Source of the DNA: Rhizosphaericola sp047606825 | GTDB taxonomy: Bacteria > Bacteroidota > Bacteroidia > Chitinophagales > Chitinophagaceae | DNA length: 64,000 nt | NCBI GenBank assembly: GCA_047606825.1 | Contig: JASGDY010000089.1 | Location: 112,027-176,026, forward strand | Direction: 5' to 3' | In this document: piece by piece, positions 33,883 through 43,549 of the stretch | Layout of the letters: each line of letters begins with the position of its first letter | How positions within the stretch are numbered: the stretch's first letter is position 1 | The notes under the pieces: model-generated | What the model was told of the DNA's origin: nothing | The model's input: the letters and a program-made list of their open reading frames with translations, nothing else | Databases searched by the model: none | Program-made: the position numbers and the translations under genes

Positions 33883-36800
33883 GTGCGTTTAAAACAGCTA
33901 AAGATAAAAGGGTTCAAGAGTTTTGCGGACAAAACGACATTAAATTTTGATGCGGCGGTCACCGGGGTCATCGGTCCCAACGGTTGTGGCAAGAGCAATG
34001 TCATTGACGCTGTCCGTTGGGTCATCGGGGAGCAAAAGATTTCTGCGCTGCGAAGTGAAAACATGGAAGCGTTGGTCTTCAACGGCAGCAAAAAACGTAG
34101 TCCGAGTGGCATGGCGGAGGTGAGCCTGACATTTGAAAACACGCGAAATCTTTTGCCCACGGAATTCAGCACCGTTGAGATTACACGACGTTTTTACCGC
34201 AACGGCGACAGCGAATACCGTCTCAACGATGTCAGTTGCCGTCTTAAGGACATCAACAACCTCTTTTTGGACACGGGCATCAGCGCCGACAGCTATTCCA
34301 TGATTGAAGCCGGCATGGTCGATGACATCATCAAAGACCGCGACAACAGCCGCCGCAAAATGCTCGAACAGGCTGCGGGAATCACCGTTTACAAAACCCG
34401 GAAAAAGGAAGCCAAACAAAAACTCGATGCCACGGCACAGGATCTGAGCCGTATCGAGGACTTGCTGTTTGAAATCAACAACCAGCTCAAAACGCTCGAA
34501 AGCCAAGCCAAAAAAGCCGAGAAGTACAACGAAATCAAAAAATCCTACAAGGAAATCTCCATCGAACTTGCCAAAGCCGCTTTGGAAGGGTTCAACGGTA
34601 CTTACAAGGAACTCAACAAGCAACAGGATGAACAGTCCGACCGCAAAATCCAACTCGAAACGGAAATCACCACACAGGAAGCGGCGTTGCTGAGCGAGCG
34701 CAACGGTTTTTCCGAAAAGGAAAAAGCCTTGCAGGAGCTACAATCCAAGTTCAACCTCCTGTTGGAACAGATGCACCAAAAGGAAAACGAAAAAAACCTT
34801 TCGGCGCAGCGCCTCCAATACCTCAAAGAAAAGGAAAACAACCTCATCGACTTTCTCGCCAAGGCCGAAGGTCAGATGAAAACCATTGCCGATTCCATCC
34901 AATATTCGCAGCAACAGGTCGAAACCGAGACCGACAACCTCGCCGATATCCAGGACCAAGTGGATACGGCCAAGGAAACCATCGAGGAAAAACGCGCCTT
35001 GTTCGACGGTAAACGTGCCCAGGTGGAAGAATTACGCCGCCAGTTCCAACAGATTCAGCGCCAACAGTTTGAGGCCGAAAAAAAAGTCGCCATCGCCGAT
35101 ACGTCTATCCAAAACCTCCAGCGTTCGCAGGTCCAGATTGAAACGGAACGCCAGTCCCGAACTGCACAATTGGAACAGTTCCAATCCGAATTACAGGAAA
35201 AAGAACAGCAACTGGAAGAAAAGAAAGGCGAACTCGCCGCGCTCCAAAAACAGCACGAGGACACAAAAAACCTGATACTCCAGACGCAGACCGAGGTCGA
35301 AAAACAACGCAACAACCTTGCGGAAGAGGTGCGGACGCTCGATGCCCGCAAAAATGAATACGCCTTGCTCAAAAACCTGATTGACTCGATGGAAGGCTAT
35401 CCCGAGAGCATCAAGTTTCTCCATAAAAACAAGGAATGGAACAACGACGCGCCGATACTTTCCGATATTATATACGTACAGGAAGAATACCGCGCCGCCG
35501 TCGAAAACATATTGGAACCGTACCTCAACTACTACGTTGTCAACAACATGGAGGAGGGCATGGCGGCGATTGGGTTGCTCGACAAGCACCAGAAAGGCAA
35601 GGCCAATTTTTTCCTGTTGGACGCGTTCGACGATTTTGAAAGCAATACGGCCAATATCGGCAGCGCGGTTTCTGCATTGGACATTATCGAAGTCGACGAT
35701 AAATATGCCAAACTCGCCCAATATCTTTTGTCCAAAGTCGTCATCACCGAGGACGCGGACAATGTGCAAGGCCTCGACAAAGGCTATACTATTTTGGCAA
35801 AAAGCGGAAAATTTGTCAAAGGTCAATACCGTCTTTCCGGCGGTAGTGTCGGGGTTTTTGAAGGGAAAAAAATCGGCCGTGCCAAGAATCTGGAAAAATT
35901 GCAGGACGAAATCGTCATGCAGGACGCATTGGTCAATTCCCTGAAATCTGAACTCGAAGACCTTCGCAAAAAAGTCGTCGATTACAACGAACAACTCAAG
36001 GAAAAGCAAATACAGCAAGCTCAAAACGAAATCAACACGTTGACCAACAACGTTTTCGTGACGCGCAACAAAATCGAAAACCTTGCCGCAGTGCAGGAAT
36101 CTAGCGGGCAGCGCATCGACGAACTGGTCGAAAAACTGGAAGCGGAACGCGGCGACATTGCGGAAACACGCGACCTCTTGCAGGAAATCAACGAACAGTC
36201 CAATGATACCAGCAGTCGTCTCAAACTGTTGGAAGCCGATTATCAACAGGCCGAACAGGAATACAACTTTGCGTCCGTTGCGTACAACGACCAAAACCTG
36301 CAACTCACACGCCAACAGAGCAAAATCAGCAACCTCAAGTCCGAACTGGCTTTCAAGGAAAAACAGTTGCAGGATTTGCTCGCGCAAAAGGAAGGCAACG
36401 CAAGACAACTCGAAGAGTCCGGCGCGTCCATCAAAGCCGAACAGGAACATCTTGCCTTGTCAGAAAACGCCTTGGTCGCTGTTTTGCATGGCAAGGAAAT
36501 GGCGGAATCCGAACTCAACGAGGCCGACCGCGTCTATTATACTTTGCGCAACGCCTTGCAGGAAAAGGAAGAACTGCTCCGTGCCAAAACAAAGCAGCGC
36601 GAAAACATCGACAACGAACTCAACGAGTTGAAAGACAAGCTCAACGAACTCAAACTGCAACTCGCAGGGATGAAAGAAAGGTTGAGCGTGGAGTTCCATG
36701 TCAACCTCAACGACATATTGGACGAGCCCAGAACGACCGATTCCTCTGTGGATGAACTCAACGACGCTGCCGACCGCCTCAAAAAACGCCTAATCAACCT

Positions 36801-37410
36801 CGGTGAGGTCAACCCGACTGCCGTCGAAGCCTACACCGAAATGAAAACGCGGTACGAATTTATATTGGAACAGAAAAACGACCTCGTGGAAGCCCGCGAA
36901 AGCCTGATGCAGACCATCCAGGAAGTCGAAACCACCGCCAACCAACAGTTCCTCGACACGTTCAACAAGGTTCGCGACAATTTCCAGACCGTTTTCAAAA
37001 CCTTGTTTACCGAACAGGATACCGCCGATCTGATATTGGAAAATCCCGAAAACCTCGCGGAAACTGGCATCGACATCGTCGCCAAACCCAAAGGGAAACG
37101 CCCGTCGTCCATCACACAGTTGAGCGGCGGCGAAAAGACCTTGACGGCAACGGCATTGCTGTTTTCCATCTATCTCATCAAGCCCGCACCGTTCTGTATC
37201 TTGGACGAAGTCGATGCGCCTCTGGATGATGCCAATGTCGGAAAATTCGTTTCAATGATACGCAGGTTTAGCGAAAAATCACAGTTCATCATCGTCACAC
37301 ACAACAAACAGATGATGAGTGCCGTGGACGTGATTTACGGTGTGACGATGCAGGAACCCGGCGTGAGCAAGCTCGTGCCTGTTGACTTTAGGAGTTTGAA
37401 AGAGGCATAG
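33883..37410 (+). CDS. smc: Chromosome segregation ATPase SMC
   Basis: The 1175-residue SMC protein starts at GTG 33883 (MRLKQLKIKGFKSFADKT). N-terminal Walker A GPNGCGKSN (residues 31-39); long coiled coils from about 170 to 500 and 670 to 1000; hinge at about 510-650 (MEGYPESIKFL, GYTILAKSGKFVKG); C-terminal signature LSGGEKT and Walker B FCILDEVDAPLDD. Length is normal. It compacts and separates chromosomes with ScpA/B. The coiled coil is unusually Asn/Gln-rich with many Asn in heptad positions. It is a stand-alone unit closed by a strong hairpin. Confidence 0.97.
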   Translation: MRLKQLKIKGFKSFADKTTLNFDAAVTGVIGPNGCGKSNVIDAVRWVIGEQKISALRSENMEALVFNGSKKRSPSGMAEVSLTFENTRNLLPTEFSTVEITRRFYRNGDSEYRLNDVSCRLKDINNLFLDTGISADSYSMIEAGMVDDIIKDRDNSRRKMLEQAAGITVYKTRKKEAKQKLDATAQDLSRIEDLLFEINNQLKTLESQAKKAEKYNEIKKSYKEISIELAKAALEGFNGTYKELNKQQDEQSDRKIQLETEITTQEAALLSERNGFSEKEKALQELQSKFNLLLEQMHQKENEKNLSAQRLQYLKEKENNLIDFLAKAEGQMKTIADSIQYSQQQVETETDNLADIQDQVDTAKETIEEKRALFDGKRAQVEELRRQFQQIQRQQFEAEKKVAIADTSIQNLQRSQVQIETERQSRTAQLEQFQSELQEKEQQLEEKKGELAALQKQHEDTKNLILQTQTEVEKQRNNLAEEVRTLDARKNEYALLKNLIDSMEGYPESIKFLHKNKEWNNDAPILSDIIYVQEEYRAAVENILEPYLNYYVVNNMEEGMAAIGLLDKHQKGKANFFLLDAFDDFESNTANIGSAVSALDIIEVDDKYAKLAQYLLSKVVITEDADNVQGLDKGYTILAKSGKFVKGQYRLSGGSVGVFEGKKIGRAKNLEKLQDEIVMQDALVNSLKSELEDLRKKVVDYNEQLKEKQIQQAQNEINTLTNNVFVTRNKIENLAAVQESSGQRIDELVEKLEAERGDIAETRDLLQEINEQSNDTSSRLKLLEADYQQAEQEYNFASVAYNDQNLQLTRQQSKISNLKSELAFKEKQLQDLLAQKEGNARQLEESGASIKAEQEHLALSENALVAVLHGKEMAESELNEADRVYYTLRNALQEKEELLRAKTKQRENIDNELNELKDKLNELKLQLAGMKERLSVEFHVNLNDILDEPRTTDSSVDELNDAADRLKKRLINLGEVNPTAVEAYTEMKTRYEFILEQKNDLVEARESLMQTIQEVETTANQQFLDTFNKVRDNFQTVFKTLFTEQDTADLILENPENLAETGIDIVAKPKGKRPSSITQLSGGEKTLTATALLFSIYLIKPAPFCILDEVDAPLDDANVGKFVSMIRRFSEKSQFIIVTHNKQMMSAVDVIYGVTMQEPGVSKLVPVDFRSLKEA

Positions 37411-37466
37411 AAGAGGAGTGGCCAGCGGTCGGAAAGTTTTGGGACAGCAGCAAATTAAAAAAATAA

Positions 37467-37521
37467 GTATTGTGAAGCATGCGCGAATAGACAACGGCTA
37501 TTCGCGCATGCTTCACAATAC
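37467..37521. terminator. Bidirectional terminator between smc and sod
   Basis: A 24-bp perfect stem (37467-37490 and 37498-37521) with a seven-base loop, starting GTATTGTGAAGCATGCGCGA. It sits between the convergent smc and superoxide dismutase genes. Confidence 0.9.
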
Positions 37522-37547
37522 GTTTAAAATGGTTTCGTGATAGTCTT

Positions 37548-38243
37548 TTATGCCAAAGGTGCAAAATCTTTCTCTACCTGTTCCCAGTTGACCACGTTCC
37601 AAAATGCCTCGATGTATTCGGGTCTTTTGTTCTGGTGCTTGAGGTAGTAGGCATGTTCCCATACGTCCAGACCCAATATAGGCGTGCCTTTCGCTTCCGA
37701 AACCGACATCAACGGGTTGTCCTGGTTGGGGGTGGAGACGATTTTCAGTTGCTTGTCGGCCACGACCAGCCAAGCCCATCCCGACCCGAAAACAGATGTC
37801 GCGGTCTTGGCAAATTCCTTTTTGAAATTGTCCAGACTGCCGAACTGTCCGTTGATGGCTGTTAGTATTTTTCCGGATGGCGGTGTTGCTTTTGGGGACA
37901 GCCATTTCCAGAACAAGGAATGGTTGTAGTAACCACCTGCATTGTTGCGCAGCAACGATTCGGTTGGTTTTACATTTTTTAGGATGGAAAGGATGTCCTG
38001 TTGCGCATAAGGCGGATTGGCCGCCACGGCTTTGTTGAGGTTGTCGATATAGGTCTGGTAATGCTTGGTATAGTGGATACGCATCGTTTCCGTGTCGATG
38101 TGTGGTTCCAGCGCACCAAAATCGTAGGCTAGTGTGTCCGGCTTGAACGGAGCTGCCTGTTTTCCGAACGCAAAAGATTTCCCTCCCACCAATACGCCTG
38201 CGCCGATTAGTCCCATATCTTTTAGGAATGTTCTCTTGTCCAT
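37548..38243 (-). CDS. Exported Fe/Mn superoxide dismutase
   Basis: A 231-residue superoxide dismutase if started at 38243 (MDKRTFLKDM); the frame reaches back to 38321. The first 28 residues look like an export signal with a KRTFLK motif close to the twin-arginine consensus and the hydrophobic GLIGAGVLVGG, so folded export with its metal is plausible. The enzyme has the usual metal ligands: H in IHYTKHYQTY, H in YYNHSLFW, and D and H in LDVWEHAYYL. Fe and Mn forms cannot be told apart securely. It converts superoxide to peroxide and oxygen; here probably in the periplasm. Confidence 0.9.
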   Translation of the reverse strand: MDKRTFLKDMGLIGAGVLVGGKSFAFGKQAAPFKPDTLAYDFGALEPHIDTETMRIHYTKHYQTYIDNLNKAVAANPPYAQQDILSILKNVKPTESLLRNNAGGYYNHSLFWKWLSPKATPPSGKILTAINGQFGSLDNFKKEFAKTATSVFGSGWAWLVVADKQLKIVSTPNQDNPLMSVSEAKGTPILGLDVWEHAYYLKHQNKRPEYIEAFWNVVNWEQVEKDFAPLA

Positions 38244-38419
38244 TTCGTTTTCAATTTTTATTGTAATTAGAGAGTACAATTTTAAGCAAATATTGTTGAA
38301 CCCCATATTGTAAAATTCCAAAAACGTGCCGAACCGCTCTAATTATGACACTAAAGTTACGTTTTCCGTTAAGAAAAAAATAAAAACACAATGCAGGACG
38401 CCCACCACTAGAGGCCGAT

Positions 38420-38466
38420 GGCGTGGTGTGGCGACCCGACAGCGAAAATTTCGACTATTGTCACCG
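38420..38466. repeat. Dispersed repeat shared with 59016-59062
   Basis: This 47-base stretch starting GGCGTGGTGTGGCGACCCGA is close to that at 59016 (about 38 of 47 identical, including CAGCGAAAATTT). It is in the gap between the sod and NlpC/P60 genes, 38244-38564, which shows no gene. Confidence 0.5.
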
Positions 38467-38564
38467 ACCGCGAAGCAGCCACGATGGGTGGACAAAGTGA
38501 ACAAAGGTAAATCCATCCTTGTCGAAGACATTTTTTTCCGCCAAGAGGCTACTGTTTTTTTAGG

Positions 38565-39203
38565 CTACTGTTTTATGCGTCCGGCAGCTACGAATTTTGT
38601 TTTCCAGTAGGCGTCTTCAAGGTTTCCGATGCTTACGCCTTTGGAGGAAGAAGCGTTGACGAAACGATGGTTGCTCAGGTAAAAGCCTACATGCGAGACC
38701 TCCGTGCCTTTTATCGTCCTGAAAAAGACCAAGTCGCCCTCGTGCAGGTAGTTTTTGTCCTTGAACGCTTCCACTCTATTGGTATAAAACTGCGTGATGG
38801 ATGTCCTAGGCACTATGATGTTATATACATCGGCATACAGCCTTTGCACGAACGCAGAACAGTCTATGCCTTTCTTGGTTGAGCCGCCCCAGAGGTAGGG
38901 TGTATTGAGCCATTCGTCAATGAAAGCATACAATTTGATATTGTGTATGTTGTCCGGTGTGGTCTTTAGATAGCGGGCGTATTTGTTTTTCAGTGCTTCA
39001 GACTTTTGGTCTTCTTCTGTCGGCTGAGCAGGTACATGTTGTGCGATCCGGACAGACGTGTCCTTAGGGGTGACGGACCTAACCTGCCTAACCGGTACCG
39101 GGTCGTCCATAATCTTTTTGCTAGATTGGCATGCACTCAACAATTGTGTAGCTATGGCAGCAGCACACACAACCCGAAACGGTAGATAATTACAGTGTGT
39201 CAT
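38565..39203 (-). CDS. NlpC/P60-family peptidoglycan hydrolase lipoprotein
   Basis: A 212-residue lipoprotein with lipobox LLSAC (residues 21-25). The C-terminal domain is NlpC/P60 (C40): catalytic cysteine in KKGIDCSAFVQRLY, histidine in VSHVGFYLSNH, plus LHEGDLVFFRT. The mid-part (residues 30-90) is a linker with a short helical stretch. It probably cuts D-glutamyl or diaminopimelate peptide links in the periplasm. It is adjacent to the T6SS locus but on the opposite strand, and shows no obvious link to it. Confidence 0.88.
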   Translation of the reverse strand: MTHCNYLPFRVVCAAAIATQLLSACQSSKKIMDDPVPVRQVRSVTPKDTSVRIAQHVPAQPTEEDQKSEALKNKYARYLKTTPDNIHNIKLYAFIDEWLNTPYLWGGSTKKGIDCSAFVQRLYADVYNIIVPRTSITQFYTNRVEAFKDKNYLHEGDLVFFRTIKGTEVSHVGFYLSNHRFVNASSSKGVSIGNLEDAYWKTKFVAAGRIKQ

Positions 39204-39297
39204 GTAAAGGGAAATTGTGTCAACAAAAATGGTTTTTCAATTTAAAAAGGAAGGAAAATTAAAAACCCACACTTGTTTTGCCCAGTTCCGCAATACT

Positions 39298-39305
39298 TAT
39301 GTTTG
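39298..39305 (+). promoter_or_regulatory. Candidate -7 box upstream of the T6SS locus
   Basis: TATGTTTG matches TAnnTTTG, about 290 bp before tssD. Its -33 spacing is off (TTG at 39273 or 39278), so it is only a candidate. The 39204-39596 interval otherwise holds no gene; it contains a duplicated AAAAAGGAAGGAAAATTA (39244 and 39550), the second just before tssD. Confidence 0.3.
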
Positions 39306-39596
39306 CACGTTGCAAAGTAACAAAAGTTTTATATTTCCCCCGTCTTTTTTTCAGGGTGCATTTCATTCCGTAGCTTGGATGTTGTCGCCAAGGCATGATT
39401 GCGGTATCGTATGTCAATTCTAATCGTCTTTTTCAATACGGAACAAAATACTTGCTCGTCCAGAACCGCCATTCACTCATTGGTAGCACTCATTGGCTCA
39501 TTTGCTTGCATAAGTATTGTGTCATCGATTAATTTGCTTCCACATTATTTAAAAAGGAAGGAAAATTATTTCATCACTAACTAAAATCACAAACCA

Positions 39597-39983
39597 ATGA
39601 GCTTCAAAGCAAAACTCAAAGTTGCTGGAAAAGAGTACAACGTGCTTGACGTTGGATACTCGCTCCACCAGGAAGTTGATCCCACCGGACGACCGTCCTC
39701 CATCACGCGCGGCGGCAAAATCAGCGTTACCGTCGAAAGTACAGGCGAGACCGATCTGTTTGAATGGATGTGCAACAACTTCGAAAGAAAAGAAGGCAGC
39801 GTCGTATTTATCAAGCGGGATTCCGATGCCACTTTAAAAGAACTGAAATTCAAGGAAGGCTACCTCATCGACTATGACGAGGAGTTCCATGCAGTGGACA
39901 ACAATCCGCTCAAGACAGCTTTCACTATCTCGGCCAAGGAAATATCCCTAGGTAGCGGTACGCACACCAACGAATGGGTATAG
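39597..39983 (+). CDS. tssD: T6SS tube protein TssD (Hcp)
   Basis: A 128-residue Hcp-like protein forming the T6SS inner tube. It has the Bacteroidota TssD pattern MSFKAKLKVAGKEYNVLDVGYS, then DPTGRPSSITRGGKISVTVEST, DLFEWMCNN and LKELKFKEGYLIDYDEEFHAVDN. There is no signal peptide. It is the first gene of the T6SSiii locus on this strand and is separated from vgrG by 187 bp; a second, diverged Hcp-like protein lies at 48140. An A-rich leader suggests high expression. Confidence 0.9.
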   Translation: MSFKAKLKVAGKEYNVLDVGYSLHQEVDPTGRPSSITRGGKISVTVESTGETDLFEWMCNNFERKEGSVVFIKRDSDATLKELKFKEGYLIDYDEEFHAVDNNPLKTAFTISAKEISLGSGTHTNEWV

Positions 39984-40170
39984 TTACATGTCCTCTTTGT
40001 CAATACTAACCGGTTGGAGAAGAGTTCTCCCGCCTGATCGTCCATAAACTATTGTTATGTTGACCGTAAAATGACATTTTTCGTACGAGCCATTAGCTAC
40101 GACTATGAATGGTTGACAGCTTTTTGCTTTGCCTTTTTACTTTTAGCCTAACATTATACTCAACGAAGAT

Positions 40171-42102
40171 ATGGGGATAGAAATATCAAAAACACAGATT
40201 GCCGTGGACGGGAAGGATATTGTCTTCTCTAACCTTAGTATTAACCAGTATTTGGCGGACGTGGGTTCATTTTCTTTTATATGGCGGGTCAAGAAAGACA
40301 GCCAGAAGGACAGCTATAGCGAATACGTTGATTTTTACAACAAAAACCTATCTAAATCGGTCGTCATTACCATCGGTACCGGCGATGCGGCAGATTTTAC
40401 ATTTAAGGGTTTCATACATGCTATTTCCTGTTCAGGAAGGGAAGATACGGCAACGGAATACAGCATCTCCGGAAAAGGCAACATTGCCAAGATAGACGCG
40501 GTCGAGGAATGTAAAAGTTATTACAAAAAATCGTTGGCGGACATTGTCGTCGATGCTTTGGGAAACGTTGAGCATGTATGCTCGCCCCAGCCGTCAAACG
40601 GAAAAGAGCTGCACTATACGGTACAGTACAACCAGACCAAATTTGATTTTGTACGTATGCTTGCCGTCCGTTACGGTGAGTGGTTGTTCTACGATGGACA
40701 TTATTTGGTATTTGGTTCCATGTTTGGAGACGTCGTGCCCGTCCAGATTCAAAAAGACATCCAGGATGTGAACATATCTGCCAAGATATTCAAGCCGTCG
40801 GAAAAGCACAGCGGTTTCAACACCTTCACAGGGAAGCCCGTGGAAAAGAACGGTAATGACGATCCTAGTGTCAAGAATGACATCATCACTGCCGGGGCTG
40901 ACAGAGGTAAGGATGCTTTCGGAAGCGACCAGACATTATTTACGCATTCTTACGCCGTCATGACCGAGGAGCCATCTTTCTACCATGACATAAAGTATAT
41001 CTCCAACAATCAGATGGAAAGCCACTATTCCAATGCCATGTACCTCTCGGCAAGGAGCGGCAACAGTAAGTTGCAACTTGGTGGTAAGCTGAACGTAACA
41101 GACGAAAACGGAAAGGCCATGGGTGAGTACATCATCATCCAGATCAACCATTTCAGTACTGCGGAATCACAGTACCAAAACAGTTTTGTCGCCATTCCGT
41201 CTGCCGTCCAAAAGCCGCCTTACACCAATCCCCACGCTTATCCCATGTGCAAAGCGCAACCGGCAATCGTAAAGGAAAACGAGGACGACAAGGGGATGGG
41301 CAGGATAAAGGTGCATTTCCCCTGGCAGCCGCCAAACGACACATCACCTTGGCTGCCCGTAATGGTGCCGCATGCCGGAAAGGACAAAGGATTTCATTTC
41401 CTGCCTGAAAAAGAAGAACAGGTCATGGTGGACTTCATCGGCAACAACGCGGAACGGCCCTATATCGTCGGCGCTTTCTATGCCGCAGACAACGGACACG
41501 GCAACGACCACGATGGAAACAATATAAAAATGATTGGGACGAAAACGGGAAGGAGGTTGGAGATAGATGACGACAAAGGAACTATAAAAATGCAGGATTA
41601 CGCGTCAACTGATAATCCGTATGGCAATCAAGTAGGCCTAAACAAAACAAATGATTTCGTAGGTGTCGTATTGAACTCTGCAACGGACAAAAAGAATCTT
41701 TCGGAACTTGTATTAAATGAAAAGTATGGAACACTTTGGGCAATATTTGAAAACGGCGAACAAATCTTAAAGATAAATATGGATGCTTCCCATAAAAGCA
41801 TATCCATCCATTCCAAAGGTTCCATAAAAATATCCGCCGACCAACAAATAGACATAAAATCCGGAACAATAAACCTCAATGCCGGGAACATCAACCTCAA
41901 CGCAAGCGGAGGAGAAAGCGGCGGTGGGAAGATAAGCATCGAAGGGCAGGAAATAAACGCGGAATCCAAGACCACCTTGGACTTGAAAGGATTAAATACC
42001 ACGCTGAAAGGCGACACGATGGTGGAAGTTTCCGGAGCGATGGCCAACCTCAAAGGAAGTGGCCCGACGACTATAAAAGGAACACCGATAGCTATCAATT
42101 AA
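40171..42102 (+). CDS. tssI: T6SS spike protein VgrG (TssI)
   Basis: A 643-residue VgrG that forms the spike trimer. gp27-like part about residues 1-370 (YSEYVDFYN, DFTFKGFIHAISC), then the gp5-like OB domain (MGRIKVHFPWQPPNDTSPW, VDFIGNNAERPYIVGAFY) and a C-terminal beta-prism of repeated DI-K-S-G-T-I-N-L-N-A units (INLNAGNINLNAS). There is no extra effector domain at the end; it stops with GTPIAIN, so cargo is carried by PAAR or by separate effectors. It is followed by PAAR 22 bp later. Confidence 0.95.
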   Translation: MGIEISKTQIAVDGKDIVFSNLSINQYLADVGSFSFIWRVKKDSQKDSYSEYVDFYNKNLSKSVVITIGTGDAADFTFKGFIHAISCSGREDTATEYSISGKGNIAKIDAVEECKSYYKKSLADIVVDALGNVEHVCSPQPSNGKELHYTVQYNQTKFDFVRMLAVRYGEWLFYDGHYLVFGSMFGDVVPVQIQKDIQDVNISAKIFKPSEKHSGFNTFTGKPVEKNGNDDPSVKNDIITAGADRGKDAFGSDQTLFTHSYAVMTEEPSFYHDIKYISNNQMESHYSNAMYLSARSGNSKLQLGGKLNVTDENGKAMGEYIIIQINHFSTAESQYQNSFVAIPSAVQKPPYTNPHAYPMCKAQPAIVKENEDDKGMGRIKVHFPWQPPNDTSPWLPVMVPHAGKDKGFHFLPEKEEQVMVDFIGNNAERPYIVGAFYAADNGHGNDHDGNNIKMIGTKTGRRLEIDDDKGTIKMQDYASTDNPYGNQVGLNKTNDFVGVVLNSATDKKNLSELVLNEKYGTLWAIFENGEQILKINMDASHKSISIHSKGSIKISADQQIDIKSGTINLNAGNINLNASGGESGGGKISIEGQEINAESKTTLDLKGLNTTLKGDTMVEVSGAMANLKGSGPTTIKGTPIAIN

Positions 42103-42124
42103 GCAACAGTAAAATTAAAAAAAT

Positions 42125-42415
42125 ATGGGACAGCCCGCAGCAGTTATTAGCAATATGCATGTATGCAGCATGGTTACGGCACTCGTGCCACACGTCGGCG
42201 GTCCGATATTGCCCGCAGGTTGCCCGACCGTATTGATAGGTGGAATGCCCGCTGCCTGCGTGGGCGATCCGCTTGTGTGCGCTGGAGGTCCCGATGTAAT
42301 CGTAAAAGGTTCTACCAAAGTGCTGATTGGTGGGCGTCCCGCAGCCGTCATGGGTGGCACTACGGCGCACGGTGGCAGCATTGTTTTAGGCGTGATGACC
42401 GTATTAATCGGATAA
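42125..42415 (+). CDS. PAAR-domain spike-tip protein
   Basis: A 96-residue protein made of one PAAR domain, the sharp tip on the VgrG trimer: MGQPAAVISNMHVCSMVTAL, PHVGGPILPAGCPTVLIGG, then ACVGDPLVCAGG and KGSTKVLIGGRPAAVMGGTTAHGG. The His and Cys residues that hold zinc are present. No effector extension. It precedes the small coiled-coil gene by 2 bp, so the two are co-translated. Confidence 0.92.
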   Translation: MGQPAAVISNMHVCSMVTALVPHVGGPILPAGCPTVLIGGMPAACVGDPLVCAGGPDVIVKGSTKVLIGGRPAAVMGGTTAHGGSIVLGVMTVLIG

Positions 42416-42417
42416 CG

Positions 42418-42741
42418 ATGGATGAAACGATATTGGAACAGTTGGCAGAACAGGCTGCACAGATAGCACGGCAAATGGCAGAAAACCTCAAAACTTTCGG
42501 TCGGGAAGTTGCTTCCCTCTATTACGCCAAGCAGATGTTGGACATTCCGATACCTGAGTTTCCCTCGGAAACGCAGCACACTAAGTTCGACAACCACAAA
42601 GCCAACGAAAAGCTGAAAAAGATGCTGGAAGAAGCCAAACAAAAATGGAAATACGCTTCCGAAAACGAAAAAAGAAAAGTGGCAGAAATGGAGAAAGTCG
42701 TCAGTGACGGACAGGAGAGGATTAAGATGTTGTACAGGTGA
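42418..42741 (+). CDS. Small coiled-coil protein of the T6SS effector region
   Basis: A 107-residue soluble protein, two bases after PAAR. The first 45 residues have a helix (ETILEQLAEQAAQIARQMAE, with KTFGREVASLYYAKQ) and the last 50 a charged coiled coil (KLKKMLEEAKQKWKYASEN, then EKVVSDGQERI). No signal peptide or known domain. Its place between the tip and the Tae4-like effector suggests an adaptor or chaperone, or an immunity factor, but nothing in the sequence decides this. Confidence 0.6.
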   Translation: MDETILEQLAEQAAQIARQMAENLKTFGREVASLYYAKQMLDIPIPEFPSETQHTKFDNHKANEKLKKMLEEAKQKWKYASENEKRKVAEMEKVVSDGQERIKMLYR

Positions 42742-42790
42742 CTTTGGTTTTCAATCATACAAAACAGTATAATAGTTTCAATTGGACAAT

Positions 42791-43549
42791 ATGGATTATA
42801 TCAACATGGAATATTTGATACTGGAACAAAACCATCCATTGTTCAACGCACCTGAGGTAGAGAAGCCGTACAAGAAAGGGCAAGTAGGCAAGATGATCGA
42901 CGACAACAATTATAATACTTGTTGCGCACAGATATCTACTGCGTTGAACAAATCTGGTATTCCTATTGAAGATTATAGAAATTTTGTCAACCCTGAAGTA
43001 AAAGGAAATATAATAAGAGCGTATTCTGACAAACCTGTTCCTGTCAAGAAAAACGATAAAAATACTATGAATGATGATGTGGATGACAAAAATTATAAGA
43101 ACTATATTTTAAGCCCTTTGGACTTGAGACAATACCTTAACCAAAAATATTTCCTTGGAGAGCACTATAAAAATGTAGTACATGAGTCTACTAGAAAGAA
43201 TAGGAAAGGAGAGGAAAAAATATTTCTGGGAGGGAGTGTCCCAAAAGAAATCATGGGCAGAAAAGGTATCGTTGTCTTTGGCAATGAACACGCCGATTTA
43301 TGGAACGGCGCGTTTTTCCATCAGAGAGATGCTTTTGGTTATTCTGCGACATACTCATGGTGGGACCCATTTGGGCATACATATGCTGCGGGGGGCAATG
43401 GCGTCTATTTTTGGGAAGTGATGACACTGGCAGAATGGATAGCCAAAGTGCAGCCAAAATCTTGGATTGACTTATTTGACTGGACAAGCAGTCCCCGTCT
43501 TCGCCAACAATATATCGACAACGATGCGTTGGGAGATCTGTACAAATGA
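42791..43549 (+). CDS. Tae4-like T6SS amidase effector
   Basis: A 252-residue protein from ATG 42791. NTCCAQISTALNKSGI (residues 42-57) aligns with the Tae4 motif NTCAIRMS, giving catalytic C44; VVFGNEHADLWNG supplies H167 and D169, as in Tae4 GHIDLW. Tae4 enzymes cut the D-Glu-mDap bond of peptidoglycan in rival cells. The middle (80-135) has an asparagine/lysine-rich insertion absent from short Tae4 proteins. No signal peptide, as expected for a T6SS cargo. Composition is AT-richer than the structural T6SS genes. A separate Tai4-type secreted immunity protein is not recognised next to it. Confidence 0.8.
   Translation: MDYINMEYLILEQNHPLFNAPEVEKPYKKGQVGKMIDDNNYNTCCAQISTALNKSGIPIEDYRNFVNPEVKGNIIRAYSDKPVPVKKNDKNTMNDDVDDKNYKNYILSPLDLRQYLNQKYFLGEHYKNVVHESTRKNRKGEEKIFLGGSVPKEIMGRKGIVVFGNEHADLWNGAFFHQRDAFGYSATYSWWDPFGHTYAAGGNGVYFWEVMTLAEWIAKVQPKSWIDLFDWTSSPRLRQQYIDNDALGDLYK

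Noticed and set aside
35191..36450. 419-residue open frame on the minus strand inside smc
   Set aside because: Its residues mirror the coiled-coil codons of smc (long runs of F, L, V), it has no domain, and smc is certain on the plus strand.
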